Assembly (NCBI GenBank): GCA_948567375.1
Contig: OX419760.1
Span: 47,492,001 to 47,556,000 of the forward strand
Length of the DNA stretch: 64,000 bases
Reading direction: 5' to 3'
From: Lunularia cruciata
Lineage: Eukaryota > Streptophyta > Marchantiopsida > Lunulariales > Lunulariaceae
Below, in pieces: positions 11,034 to 22,620 of the stretch (positions are counted from its first letter, which is position 1; each line of letters opens with the position of its first letter). Below the pieces are notes generated by a model. It had not been told where the DNA came from and did no database searches. It saw only the letters and a list, made by a program, of their open reading frames with translations. The position numbers were made by a program, and so were the translations under genes.

Positions 11034-12110
11034 TGTTTCAAAAATGAAAAACAAAGTGTTCTAACATACTTGTAAAATAAGTTATTTTTTATTAAATATG
11101 AGTACTCTAGAAAGGCAATGTTGTGAGAAGATAATATCTATATAGATACAAGCAAACTCTAGTACAATAACATTCTTAGTTGTAGGCTTGACATGAATCA
11201 TCTTACTAAGTTTATCCACAAATTTGTTTGTAAGATCAAAGAAAATAGATGTACGGGGTAGTTTATAGAGTAAGTTCATGATCACTTATTCTCCTATATT
11301 ATTGAGGGATAGAGAGAGGTTATAATATACCTATAGGATTTTGATTTCTAGCTTACTTTATTAATATTTCAAATAACTTCTGATGAACATGGACACTTCT
11401 TCTTGCTCCTTTGGTCAAAAGAAGATCATTTTATTACATCTAGTATCTTCTTGGTTCCAATATGACAATCAAGGGGTGAGTCATGACATTCATTTGTGAT
11501 GATGTATACCTTTGGCTTTTCTAGGATCCCAATTATTATTTCTTTTGAAATTAAGCCATGAACTTTTGTGGTCTGGTTGGACTAGAATGCCCCATGACCT
11601 ACTTAGTCCTCTCTTATTATATGTGCTAATATCCTTATATAAAATGAATCTTCACTTTATTGATAATGTTCATTCTTGGTATGCTGGTTATATTTTCCTT
11701 TTACGTATAAAATCTTTATTGAATTGTTGTTACGACTCACCCCATTGGATTTATTGTTATTTTATGTTTATTGCTGTTGTATTGTATAACACTTTCTATA
11801 TCTCTAAATGCACAAAAATTTTATGGTTTGTCTTAACCACAAACTCTTTGTTTCACAAATAATGCTTCCAATATTTTGTAGCAAAGGCAATGGTCTAGTG
11901 CTCATCTCAATTACGTGATAATTTTTCTTTGTTTGGAGTACCTTTTAAAAGAATAAAACAATTGAGTGCCATCCATCCTCCCACTCTTTTAAAGAATAAA
12001 GCAATTGGGTGCCATCCATCCTCCCACTCTTGTTGCAAAGACACACTAATCATTAATCTAGAAACATTAGTAAGTTTGACGAGCTTACTTAGATCATACA
12101 ACTTGAGGAT
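11034..12110 (-). pseudogene. Old gypsy pol relic (RNase H to integrase)
   Basis: Read on the minus strand, the piece at 11082-11285 matches the core of a gypsy integrase (FVDKLSKMIHVKP, then the SRVLIFNKK equivalent of VSDRD). Around 11430-11500, HDSPLDCHIGTKK is the integrase zinc-finger entry. At 11907-12101, SRLMISVSLQQ...GWHPIA resembles the RNase H segment. It is heavily mutated, without LTRs. Element A inserted at its 5302/11034 edge. It belongs to a different family from A, B and D. Confidence 0.6.
11943..12029. repeat. 44-bp tandem duplication inside the pol relic
   Basis: Unit 11943-11986 and unit 11987-12029 both end in the same 20 bases, TGCCATCCATCCTCCCACTC, with three or four differences elsewhere. 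On the minus strand it doubles the WHPIA-like RNase H segment, so it arose after the pol gene was already dead. Confidence 0.8.
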
Positions 12111-12120
12111 ATATGCTTGA

Positions 12121-13100
12121 ATTAATCATTCAAAGTTGGAAAGCAAGCTCTTATGCTATCTCCTTATGTTATCCTTATGCATATAATTCATTGTATTCTA
12201 AAATATAAAAGGCTCATCTAAGATGTTTTGTGTGATACTTTGAGGTTTAACCATCAATCAAATATAATCAAAAACAAAATATTAGATTTATCCAAGTATT
12301 CTAAAAATATAGTTCATCAATCCTATAACTATGAATATAATAGGTGCATTAGTTAGATTTGTAATCCGATCTGTCATGATGAACATATAATGAAATTTAC
12401 TTACAATTACTATATCTTGATTTAAATAAAAGAAATAATTTAATAAATGTTTGAACTCTTCAATGTACATTGCTCCTAAAAGTTATGTCCTAGAATTTCT
12501 ATAGGAATATAAATATATTATGTAAAATATAATTACAATTAAAAGGATAATGAAAACTTTATTATATAGTAATCAAGATATAGTAGTTGTTACATATACA
12601 ATTTATTGGCCATACTAGTAAACAAAAGTTACTAAATAGAAAGTCTTCTGATCAGGATATAGTAATTGTAAGTCTAATTGTAAATATCATTACAAGTAAA
12701 AGGATAATGAAAACTTCTGTATATAGTAATCAAGATACAGTAATTTTACGTATACCATTTACTAGTCACACTAGTAAACAAAAGTCACTAAATAGAAAGT
12801 CTTTTCAAATCAAAACGAAAAAAAAACCTGAACTTTTGAAATAATCTCTCTGAACATCTGAATTTATCTTGACTCAAAATTAAATCAAATGTTTTTTTTA
12901 TAAGTGTTTTTCTTGGATTGTAAAGAATTCACACCTCAAAAGCTTATGAACCTAAGATATTGCAATTTCTTTTCCTAAGTTAAATATCTAGAAATCATAC
13001 TAATTTCCAATTTATTAATTCTTGCAAGCTCCTCCAAAATAATATCTCATTTACAGTAATATCATCTACATCTTGGCTTCACTAACACTATCTAATCCTG
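12121..13100. repeat. AT-rich spacer with a 157-bp tandem duplication
   Basis: Segments 12524-12650 and 12681-12806 are similar (both contain AAAAGGATAATGAAAACTT and later AGTAAACAAAAG), offset by 157 bp. The rest of the spacer shows no gene or element. Confidence 0.6.
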
Positions 13101-14187
13101 TAGAAATTATAATTAATGCAATTTTTCATATCCGGAGGCTAACCTCTAACAATAATCTAATGAATTGGTAACATAACCTAACATGAGATAACATAACATT
13201 TGACGTGTGCAAACTAATTCTCAAGTGAGAAATTCGGAGCTCCTACGAAATATCCATGCAAATAGGCTTGAACAGTCTTCCAGTACAACTTCAAATCCTG
13301 CCAAAACTTGCAGAGCTGAATGTCATGATGGAGATGTTTTACAGGTTGCAAAAGTTGTAGAAACTTGATGTTACTGCAGAGATTCATTCCAAGTAACCTC
13401 TGCAGAGATTCAATCTAACTATGTAGCCAGCCGGTGTGGTAAATGTCGGTTCCTAAAAATCTACTGTCAGTAGATATATCTTTGTCTGTCATATATCTAT
13501 CCGAGTAAGAGCAGGCAGGCGAAAGCTCGAACTGTGCGTACATGGACATTTTGTACCCTGAAGTCGGCCCACTAATATGCCGAAAGCCTCAAACTCAGCG
13601 ACGTCATATGTTGGCAATCTTACCTGAGTTTTATATTGGTTAAGAAGACACGATACTCATGAGAGAATGGACCCTACTGGAGCGCTTGTAAGGATTCTAC
13701 AGGGCAGGGTTCTCATGATACTACACTTCCGATGCAGCCACAATGGCAGATATAGGTAGAGGAGAGCAGAAGCCGTTCTGGGACCGGGTGATCCACAATG
13801 GCAGATATATCCAGTTCAAGACCAGATAAGTCAATTGAGATGATGGCACAAAGAAGGTGAGCATCTGTAAAGTCTGCTGTTTTGGTTAATTTCTGTCAAG
13901 ACTGCAACTCCATCTGACACAGAATCAAGAGGGAGAAGTTAGAAAACACGGTACCCGAGTTGAAACATGCTTGATGTATACAGTAGCTACATGGAATAAG
14001 AGATTAATCCACTACTGAAAAAGCAATTTTGAAGCAGCAATGAAACTTCATATAGGACACAGAAACTGCCTAGGGGAAGTGATGTGCTCACAAGCAAACG
14101 TTAAGCACTGTATGTCGAGTTAACAGTGTCCTCCCGCGACGCAGTCGCATCAATTGGACAGGTTCAAGACATCCCGATAGATCTGTC
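13101..14187. other. 3' flank of the PPR gene, no separate gene seen
   Basis: Base composition changes from A+T-rich to more balanced with CpG dinucleotides. Because the PPR gene reads leftward, this segment is its 3' side and probably holds the untranslated region. I found no convincing polyadenylation signal and no other coding motif. Confidence 0.4.
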
Positions 14188-16710
14188 TCAAGTTTGCATT
14201 GACTGTAGCGATGCCTCGTCTCTACCTTCAGTGGATTCTTTCAATTCTGAGCGGAACTCTTCCAAAGTCCTCAACTGTGCGGACTTGCGACCATTCCGAT
14301 CTTGTCTAATGGTTTGAAACAGCTCGTCCATTTTCTCAAGCTGACCCGCCTTGTGACAAGCAGTCATAAGGGATTTGTACGTAAATAGATGAGGATTATA
14401 CCCTGTCTCTATCATGTCCAGGAAGAAGTCCCATGCAAGCTCCAGTTCCCCTGCTTTGCAGAATCCATCAATGAGAGCTCTAAAGGTTACCCCGTTTGGT
14501 TTCAGATCCCTAAGATTCATTTCCTCTAATAGTTTCCAGACAATCTGAACCTTCCCCTCTTTGATCTGCAAATCGATCAAAGAGGTATATGTCACTATGG
14601 TGGGAGTAATCCCTCGATGTTTCATTGTCTCCAACAAGTCCATCGCCTCCTCCAGCCGACCAACCTTGCCAAGGCCAGCAATAAGAGAGTTGTAGGTTAC
14701 AACATCGGGTGGAACACCACTTTGCTCCATCTCGATAAAAAGCCTCCAAGCTGTTTCTCCTTGACCAGCCTTACCTAAATTATCAATCAGCGAGTTGTAC
14801 GTGATCACATTGGGTGTGAACCCGGCTACTTTCATGTCTTTCACGAATTTCCAAACCATGTCCCACTCTCCACTCTTGCCAAGCCCTACAATCACAGTGT
14901 TGAATGTGTACACATCAGGTACGTAACCATGCTGTTGCATATCTAGGAACACCTCCATGGCCTGTTTGCCAAATTTTGCTTTCCCCAGAGCATCAATCAG
15001 ACATGTGTAAAGAGCTATGCCCGGGGTAAAGTGACTCGCCTTGATGTCTTTCAGGAGTTCGAAAGCCTGGTCCCACATTTGGGCTTTAGCAAGGGCATCC
15101 ATCAACGAATTGTAAGTTACCTTATCGGGAGCACACCTATTCCTTTTCAAATCCTGAAATACCAAGCGAGCAGCAGAGCAGTTTCCCTGTTTGCCAAATC
15201 CATGTATGAGAGAATTATAAGTCACAATATCTGGGGAGCATCCTGCAGATTCCATCTCTTCGAGAAGCAGCCTAGCAACTTCCATCCTCCCTGACCTGCC
15301 GAGGGAGTCTATGAGAGTATTAAATGTCACAACATCCGGCGTACTGCCCTTGGTTTTCATGTCCCGGAAAAGCTCTAGTGCCTCGTCCATCCGCCCCACC
15401 TTACCAAGTCCATTCAGTACGGCATTGTATGTAATAACATTAGGAGCACAGCCATTAGCTCCCATCTGCTTGAACAAGTTACTTGCTGCACTGATATCTC
15501 CAACCTTACATAGAGCATGGATCACTGTAGTATAGGTTACAATGTTCACATCCAATCCCTTGCTTCTCATCTCCTGTAGGAGTATCACAGCACCGTCAAC
15601 ACGTCTATTTGCCGCGAGTTTTCCCACCATGAGATTGTACACATCGGAAGTATTCTCATAACCTTGCTGCTCACCGGCCCACTTGAAGAATCCATAAGCG
15701 AGCCGAAAATCCTCAACTAGCTTCAGCACTTTACTTACGAGTGAAGGGGTCAAATTTAATGAAAGCCGTGTAAGTGCTGCCCATGATCTACTTCCTCCGC
15801 CAAGTATGTATCTTATTTTCTTAGCCAGCCGCGCCGAACCTAATGGAGGCACAACCACATTGCCAGCTATACCATTTTGATGGTCCGGAGCTCCAGCAAG
15901 TTGGGAGATCTTATCCCAAGGTTTTTCTGTACTCCATGAACCCCCTTCAGAATTTGATCTTTCTTCAGATGTTTGCTTCTTACACTGTGATGAGCTCTGC
16001 AAAGCTGACCTGACATGATTTTCCCTTGCCACTCCACTAATCGATCTTTCACCCAGATGAGTTCGTCTGACAGAAGTTTGGGCTTCGTCCACAGTTCTAT
16101 TCTCGTGTCTGAACAAACTAGAATTTATTGCCCTGGTGGAAGGTACTCTGTATCCAGCCACACAAAAACCTCTAGCAAGTCCTGGACATGTAAGGAATTC
16201 CGTGGAAGGTACTCTGTATCCAGCCACACAAAAACCTCTAGCAAGTCCTGGACTTGTAAGGAATTCCAGCGTCTTTCCTAAGATTATTGAGTTTGTGAAA
16301 TTTTCAATCTTCTCTTTGATTTCTCTGGTTTGCTCCCCTTTAATTCCTCTGGATGAGGAGGGATCTCTGCTACCTTGCGCCACTACAATTGTAGAAAATA
16401 ATAGCCTAGCTCTGTCTTGTTGAGATGGCTCAGTGAAAACACACCTGTAGGGCAACACGAGTTGAGGACGATTCAAACACCTTCCAATCATTGTTGGCTC
16501 CGAAGACCAGCCAAAGATCCCTCGCACTTCCGTCAATCTATCTCGACCGAGAAGTCGAATTTCCTCTAACAAATCCGCAGAATCTGGAGGGGGATGGCCT
16601 GTTCTTGTTATTGATGTGGGAATGACACCTGAAAATGAAATCCTTCTCCATGGTCTTCCAACGTGATACAAAACCTCCAAATCTTTCAGGGATTCCACTA
16701 AGCGAGCCAT
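14188..16710 (-). CDS. P-class pentatricopeptide repeat (PPR) protein, 840 aa, intact
   Basis: A single uninterrupted 840-codon frame, as is common for intron-poor plant PPR genes. Residues 355-809 form 13 consecutive 35-residue repeats of the form VVTYNSLIDGLGKAGR...EEM...G..PD. There are no E, E+ or DYW domains, so it is P-class. Such proteins bind organellar RNA and affect its stability, splicing or translation. Applying the published code (residues 5 and 35) gives N/N, T/N, N/D, N/D, N/D, N/G, T/D, N/N, N/D, N/T, T/N, R/H and K/K. That predicts roughly Y-A-U-U-U-?-G-Y-U-Y-A-?-? (inference). Residues 1-354 lack repeats. The arginine- and serine-containing start may be an organelle-targeting peptide. 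Residues 149-192 are a 22-residue tandem duplication. Residues 810-840 form a charged tail. The ATG at 16710 is the first in frame. The ortholog is not identified. Confidence 0.95.
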   Translation of the reverse strand: MARLVESLKDLEVLYHVGRPWRRISFSGVIPTSITRTGHPPPDSADLLEEIRLLGRDRLTEVRGIFGWSSEPTMIGRCLNRPQLVLPYRCVFTEPSQQDRARLLFSTIVVAQGSRDPSSSRGIKGEQTREIKEKIENFTNSIILGKTLEFLTSPGLARGFCVAGYRVPSTEFLTCPGLARGFCVAGYRVPSTRAINSSLFRHENRTVDEAQTSVRRTHLGERSISGVARENHVRSALQSSSQCKKQTSEERSNSEGGSWSTEKPWDKISQLAGAPDHQNGIAGNVVVPPLGSARLAKKIRYILGGGSRSWAALTRLSLNLTPSLVSKVLKLVEDFRLAYGFFKWAGEQQGYENTSDVYNLMVGKLAANRRVDGAVILLQEMRSKGLDVNIVTYTTVIHALCKVGDISAASNLFKQMGANGCAPNVITYNAVLNGLGKVGRMDEALELFRDMKTKGSTPDVVTFNTLIDSLGRSGRMEVARLLLEEMESAGCSPDIVTYNSLIHGFGKQGNCSAARLVFQDLKRNRCAPDKVTYNSLMDALAKAQMWDQAFELLKDIKASHFTPGIALYTCLIDALGKAKFGKQAMEVFLDMQQHGYVPDVYTFNTVIVGLGKSGEWDMVWKFVKDMKVAGFTPNVITYNSLIDNLGKAGQGETAWRLFIEMEQSGVPPDVVTYNSLIAGLGKVGRLEEAMDLLETMKHRGITPTIVTYTSLIDLQIKEGKVQIVWKLLEEMNLRDLKPNGVTFRALIDGFCKAGELELAWDFFLDMIETGYNPHLFTYKSLMTACHKAGQLEKMDELFQTIRQDRNGRKSAQLRTLEEFRSELKESTEGRDEASLQSMQT
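16136..16267 (-). repeat. 66-bp in-frame tandem duplication in the PPR gene
   Basis: Units 16136-16201 and 16202-16267 are nearly identical. They double 22 residues (EFLTSPGLARGFCVAGYRVP plus two more) of the non-repeat N-terminal part, with Ser changed to Cys in one copy. The 66-bp length keeps the frame. The near-identity implies a recent duplication or recent homogenisation. Confidence 0.95.
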
Positions 16711-17539
16711 AACATAATTAATACCTCATGTCACGAATTGACAATGAGCCCTGCACCACAATGTCTGCCCCCTGATGTAGCAGCTCGGACATGCCTTACC
16801 GCAAATTCTTCCCGAAAACTGGCATTCGTGTTCCACTGCCACGAGCGTCATCTAAAAGCACGCATGCTAGCGTCTACGAGGATCAGGTGATGACAGACGA
16901 CACTGCACCCTCACATACAGATCAGCTTGAATTCATCCCCATCTCAATCACGCACGGCAATTCCCTACTCGAATAACAGGAGCTCCAGATCGCAACAATT
17001 CCTTTCCAAGCCAGGACTTAGGAAAACTCATAAAGGTACAGAAATCGCTGCCAGTAGTTCATAAAGTGTCTGTCTGCGATTCCATCTGACCCGATGTAAT
17101 TGCTAGGCCAGTACGAACACGGCAAAACGCCAACAAAGTAATTCTGAAGATTTAGAAGCCAGTGTCTTCCCCTAAATTAGCTATAAGACGTCATCGGCAG
17201 AGCCGCTCACAACGCCGGTAAATGTGTTTGTTAAACTTAGGTCTCTTTCGTGATCCCAACCGGAAAACATTCCCGTACCATTACTTTCCTCTCATGGACT
17301 GCGGTACGTCCATGGTTAGTACGCCTTTTATAACTTTCTGAATACGCAGTACAATCTCCTCTTTGACTTGAATTGAAAGCCTATTGGTCACCTGTTTAAC
17401 CTTTGTAACCCTATGTTGGGTTAAACTAGCTGGGTGCGCATGTAATGCATGGGCTAGTCTAATTCAAAGTGAGAATCTTACTAACTTTTAACACAGGATC
17501 TAAAATCATAGGGTAGGTACCTACAATCTATAACGTATT
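16711..17539. other. 5' flank of the PPR gene
   Basis: Upstream region of the minus-strand PPR gene, with more G+C and CpG than the transposon-filled flanks. It probably holds the 5' untranslated region and promoter. I could not place a transcription start. The 61-codon frame at 16791-16976 (+) shows no motif. Confidence 0.45.
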
Positions 17540-17744
17540 AATGTACATCCGTCGTCCCCCTCCTTTTGTTATTTAAAGTCACAGTTCGTTCGTGTACCGG
17601 TCGAGCCTACGGAGCTCAAGGGAGAAATTGACGAGCAATAATGTAGATCCGTCGTCCCCCTCCTTTTGTTATTTAAAGTACATCGTCACAGTTCGTTCGT
17701 GTACCGGTCGAGTCTACGGAGCTCAAGGGGGAAATCGATGAGCA
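17540..17744. repeat. 100-bp tandem duplication upstream of the PPR gene
   Basis: Unit 1 (17540-17639) and unit 2 (17640-17744) share TCCGTCGTCCCCCTCCTTTT, TATTTAAAG, GTTCGTTCGTGTACCGGTCG and CTACGGAGCTCAAGGG. Unit 2 has an extra ACATCGT-like insertion. A short third piece, GGGAGAAATCGATAGACAT, follows at 17758. The G+C- and CpG-rich words plus TATTTAAA look promoter-like. The repeat lies 0.83 kb upstream of the PPR start and could serve either direction. Confidence 0.85.
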
Positions 17745-18194
17745 TATAGAAATAAAGGGAGAAATCGATAGACATTAGAGAAAGCCATGTGACAATCACT
17801 TGAACTATAGACATATACGATTATTCACAAAGTAACTTGAAAAGCAAGAAAGTACATGAATTCTTAAAAAAATAACTTGAACCATCATGAAGTGCATGAA
17901 GCACCAAGTACTTGCTTGTCAAACCTCAAGCCAGTCAAGGATGAAGAATGTGACAAGAGAGTGCGAGTTGAGATCTACATTTGAGATCATTTTGACAAAA
18001 GATCATGAGACCTTTTTCACTCAGGAGCATGATCATTTCCACAAAGAAGCTTTTGAGTATGAACATAAAGGTTTTCAAGAATTGTAGTGAAATTCAAGAT
18101 TCACGATAGATTTGGGGAATATTGTGCATATAACTTTAAGAGCAATATACTTCAATCATTTAAATGCATTCATTAAGAGGTACATTTGCTTGAC
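17745..18194. other. Spacer before Helitron copy 1
   Basis: No gene recognised. A 66-codon frame at 17887-18087 (+) has no family motif. Bases 18110-18190 resemble 22755-22835 (GATTTGGGGAATATTGTG, then GAGCAATATA, then AAATGCATTCATTAA) and also the reverse complement of about 63370-63460. The Helitron-related sequence may therefore begin a little before 18195. Confidence 0.45.
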
Positions 18195-18473
18195 ATGGAT
18201 CTGCTCTCGCTATGGCTCGTTGCGAGTGAACCAAAAAAAGACTGGTAAGACTGGATGAGCTTGGGAGTATGAATGTGGAAACGAAATTCTTATGGTCGGT
18301 AACAATGAAACATGAATAACATAAAAGGAGAAGGTACAAGTATTGAGCATTGTTTGAACATTGTCATTGTTCTTACTTTGAAATCATGTTGCAAGGACAT
18401 TGCCGTAGTCATGAAGCAAGAAAAATTTGTCTTTCACAAGAGCAGATTATTACCTCCATAAGTTTTTTTTATC

Positions 18474-21400
18474 TATCGATAATAATAAGTATTACTTTTG
18501 TGATAATCAGCAAGTAACAGTTTATTCCCACAAAGATACGAGTCAAAAATGGTAAAATACAAAGTAAAACAGAAACAAAAAATTCTTCTTGATTTCTTCT
18601 TTAGTCTCTCAAGTATAACCACACTTAGGAGAAAGTAACAAGCATTGAATCATAGTCTCATCACAAATAAGCAACATCCATAATCACAATTCTTAAAATC
18701 TTTTCCAAATTGTCATTGATTGTGATGATTTAGTTCTTCCCAAAGGAGGTTACTTCACCACAAAACAACTTTGCCTTGGAATTGTGTTCCACTCCTCCAC
18801 TAAAGGTACAACTTCCTCAACCAAAGTTGCACTCACAAATGCACAATACTACCAACACTACAATTCCTCATGGATTCGTCAAGGCATTGTTTTGATTGCT
18901 ATCCACTTAGGATCAAACACACATAATGGAATTAGCATTGTAGAATCCAACATCTAACACACTCAGACTTGCACTTGAAAATTTCTCAAACACTCACAAA
19001 TACATATATAAGATTGATACTCAAAATTAAGCTAAAATGATGAACACTAAGTCACAACACTTTGCTTTACTCAACTTCAGAATTACAATACTGAACAACA
19101 ACACACTATTAATGCCTCCTTTAAATAGTCAGAGCACTTGAAAATTATCTAATAACATATCATTCTACAACAGCTTTACCAACCTATAGATCCAAAATGA
19201 CAATCCATTTCTTCATATCTGCCCCTTCAAATCTCAAAACTATTACTAATCTGATTTGATGTCTACCTCAGCTTCGGCTTCTACACCCAATTTCCTTCAA
19301 TTGCTTCCTCTACTTTGGGTTCAACTAAAACTTCTTCTTTTGTCACATCTTCAGTTTGAACTACAACTGAAGTCATCATTATGCTATCTACATTCTCCTT
19401 TTCTATTCTAACTTATTCAAACTCTTTGTATATTTGACCCAAAGATACATGCACTCCTACTTCTACTACTTTGCATTTAGGCTCTTCCTTCACACTACTT
19501 CAATTTTTCTGTAACTTTGATATTACTAAATCTAATCTAAGACTCACATTGTCTCCTACTTCTAACATCTTCCTATCTACCCTTTCTCTCAAAAAAATTA
19601 ACAGATTATTCAACTTAGTGTCCTTCACTTTTCTTTTCCTCATCTCCTACATTACCAATTTTAATTTGTGCAATCATTCTTCTTCCATCTTCCCTTTTGC
19701 TTTTGTACTCAACATTGCCTTCATTGTCCCAATGATCTCTCCTACCTATTCTTATGTATACCCACAAGTTTGCTCTACCTTCAACTCATCTTGATACATC
19801 TGTAATTTGACTTTGTACTCAACCGCCAACATCTTCTTCTCCTTTGCATATTGAGCAATCTAGCCTTCTACACTTCTTACCAAACCTTGTAGTCTTTCTT
19901 CTTCTTGAAGTATGTTTGGTTGCCATGCTTGATCTTTCTCCACTGCACTTGGTCTTAAGCTCTCTAGCTCTTGCTCCATTATTGTTGTGATGGCTTTTAA
20001 TTGTATTATTTCAATGTGTGCTTCTCTCACTTTGCTCTTTGTCTTCTCAAATGCTGCATTCTGATTCCTCAACCCTTTGGCTTGACAATCAAGATCTCTT
20101 CCGCACTTCTAAAAACTCTCTTGCAAGTTCTCTAGAGTCTTCTTCCAAAGTAAAACATCCATTCAAAGTCCTTTAGCTTCTTCTTCTCTTTGGGTTAACC
20201 TCTCCTTCAATTCCCAAGCTTCTTCACTAGGATACTTCATGACTTGCAACTTGTTCTTCACCTCCGGATGATCTTTTTGTATATTCTCCTTCTTTCACTT
20301 TAGTTACAACAACAAAGGACACATTATCATCAACAAGTACTCAACCCTATCAGTATCTTCCACTCTGTCCTTGTGGTCTTTGTCTTTGGCTTTGACATGC
20401 AAATCCTCCTTTTGTGCCTTACTCCAAAGTCATGATCTTTGTACCTTCAAGGTCATCTCTTCCAAGCTATCTTCTTTGTCCTCCTTCACTCAACTCGGAC
20501 CTACAATTACAATCTACAATCCTCTCCTTGACCTTACTTCCTTCTAGATCACCACCTTTGGCTCTTTGTCCATCTCCTCTGCAGGTAACATGTAGATAGG
20601 AGACGTCTCCTTGTTCCATACAATCAATCACCACATGGAACTCCTCATCTTCTTCTCCCGCCACTTTGTCCACAGACTATTGAACTTCAAGCTCAATTTC
20701 ACTCTCATTGCTAGACTCCCAACTCTACAATGTGAGCTCTTCTTCTTTTGAGTATTCTCCCTTTGACTCAAGCTCACCTTCAGACTCTACTCTTGAAGAC
20801 ATGTCCATCACAACTACCTCATCCCTTGGGTTTAGTCTTCTTGTCTCCCATGGCTGAATAGGTGACACCACTTCTTTGGGTCTAGTCTGCTTTTGTGTCT
20901 TCAAAATAGTCATTGCCATGATCTTCTTTTGTCCTGTCCTAGCAAAGTGTTCATTGCTTGACCAATTTTGCAAGATGTAACATTGCTTGTCTTCATCTAC
21001 TTCACAATGCAAATCAAGGTGGAAATGCAAGACCATTCTTTGTTTCTCTTGCATTGTCAATAAGTTTAACCACCTTAAATAGAAATATGCTGCAAATGAT
21101 ACAAAGTAGTGAGGAGGTGTATCCATCCTCTAGTTAACAATCATCTACCTCATCTTTTGGTGGAAACATTTTGCCCAATTCACCTTCTCTCTTATGAACA
21201 CTTGGTGAAAGAATACCGCTTGATTCATCGTCATGTACATAATTTGCTTGGGCTTGAACATCACCCCAAAAATACTTTGCTTTATCAAGTCCCAATAGGT
21301 ATCCACCTTATAACCATTGTTGGTGCACGGAGTGACGAAAGAATTTCTCACATTTGCAGTCTCTTTCGAAGACTCACACTTTTGGTAGAAGGTGACTTCA

Positions 21401-22246
21401 GCCGCATCCCCTGTTTCCTTCCCCAAGACTAACCTCCAATCCAACTTGGTCCATCTAGCTAGATTTCCTCTCTTCCCCTCTACTTTGGAGCTATCCTCTC
21501 AATTGTTAGAAGCAATCTTTGCCATGAAACCTAGAAAAATCAAGTTCTAGTTCCAAGCTAGATATGTAATCCAAAGTCTACTCAGGACCTTGATTTGTGC
21601 CACTACATCTAATCTTCAAATTGTGAGACTCCTTACTACATGTGAAGAGTCCTTCTTATCACATGTCTTGGCTATTATGCACTCATGGACTCTACGGCGT
21701 TGGAACAATATCCACTATCCTAGATGTGTGATTCTAACTCCCTTTGGACCTCAAAAAATCAAAGTCTTGTTTGTCTTCTTGACTCGCATTCCTTTGGGAC
21801 AACTACTCAAAGGGACATGATACCTTCTTGGAATTTTTTATTCCCCTTGGCAAAATCTTAATTTTATAGTGCTTCAAGATGCAATCATTCTTAAGTCACT
21901 TTTAAAATTAACACTTACAACTTCTGCATGTTTGTTTCCTATAGATTATTCATCTCACAACTCAACCGTTTCTTTAATTGTACCTTCTTGACTAGCCTGA
22001 CCTGAAGAAAATTTGTTACAAGTTCTTTGCATTGGGTTGAGCCTCTCAATACAAAGATGCACTTCTTTGGGTCTACCACTCTATAAGTCCAATCCAAGTA
22101 CTTTTTTCCCTGACCCAAAGTCAAGTTCTTTGGGTCTACTCCAAACAAAAAATTCTCTTCTTTTCTTCTTCATTTGGCTGCAATTCAGTTTCAACAATAC
22201 ACTTCTTCTTTAAAAATCATAAAAAATGAAAAATGAGGGTACCACA
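18474..22246 (-). mobile_element. Giant solo LTR of family C (about 3.77 kb)
   Basis: This block matches both LTRs of element C over their full length: the left start (AATAAGTATTACTTTTGTGA for AACAAGTATCA...), the internal reading frame, and the right end GGGTACCACA. Helitron sequence flanks it on both sides with no internal retrotransposon region. It is therefore a solo LTR, presumably left by recombination between two LTRs. The first ten or so bases are diverged (expected TGTGACAACC), so the left end may be 18474-18483, and no target duplication is clear. Confidence 0.85.
19250..21525 (-). pseudogene. LTR-embedded reading frame, copy 1 (solo LTR)
   Basis: Degenerate copy of the frame described at 54971-57259. 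It starts at ATG 21525. Open pieces include 21145-21444 (NNGYKVDTYWD motif), 20725-21126, 20467-20673 and 19860-20072 (coiled-coil-like heptads). A stop after eight codons and further stops show that it is dead. No family recognised. Its value is that it proves this frame belongs to the terminal repeat itself. Confidence 0.6.
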
Positions 22247-22255
22247 ACAAATTTA

Positions 22256-22620
22256 ATTTGAACTTATTGAGATGTTATTCAAATTTCACATGATTTACTA
22301 TGAAAGCAAGAGGTAGCTTTTTGGTTTTTAGTGCAAGGATGTGCTCTTTGGTTGTAATTATGCATAGAGTTATAGAAATATCAATTGAAATTTATTTTTG
22401 CAGGAACATTGTCATAATCTTGAAACAAGAGGTCTATTTCTTTTTGAAGAGCAAATATTACCTTCATAAATTTTTCTCTTGACAAGTATGCTTTGAGCTT
22501 ATTGAGAGGCTATTCCAGTTTCACATGATTTACTATGAGAGCAAGAGGTGGATTTCTAGTTTTTAGTGCAAGGATATGCTAGTTGGTCATGATTATGCAT
22601 ATTTTGAGTTTGAAGTATTA
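22256..22620. repeat. Direct repeat of about 110 bp inside Helitron copy 1
   Basis: Segments 22256-22370 and 22496-22612 are similar. Both hold TTTCACATGATTTACTATGA, then GCAAGAGGT, then TTTTTAGTGCAAGGATATGC (or its close variant). The reverse complement of the same sequence lies at about 63610-63730 in Helitron copy 2. Confidence 0.7.

Noticed and set aside
16015-16423. Plus-strand frames over the PPR N-terminal duplication
   Set aside because: They repeat only because the underlying 66-bp DNA is duplicated; the minus-strand frame is 840 codons with clear PPR repeats.
19471-19794. Serine- and phenylalanine-rich plus-strand frames in the C LTRs (also 45528-45785, 54987-55268, 55368-56171) as membrane proteins
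   Set aside because: They are the complements of the lysine- and glutamate-rich minus-strand LTR frame, which is the element's sense strand; hydrophobic shadows are expected.
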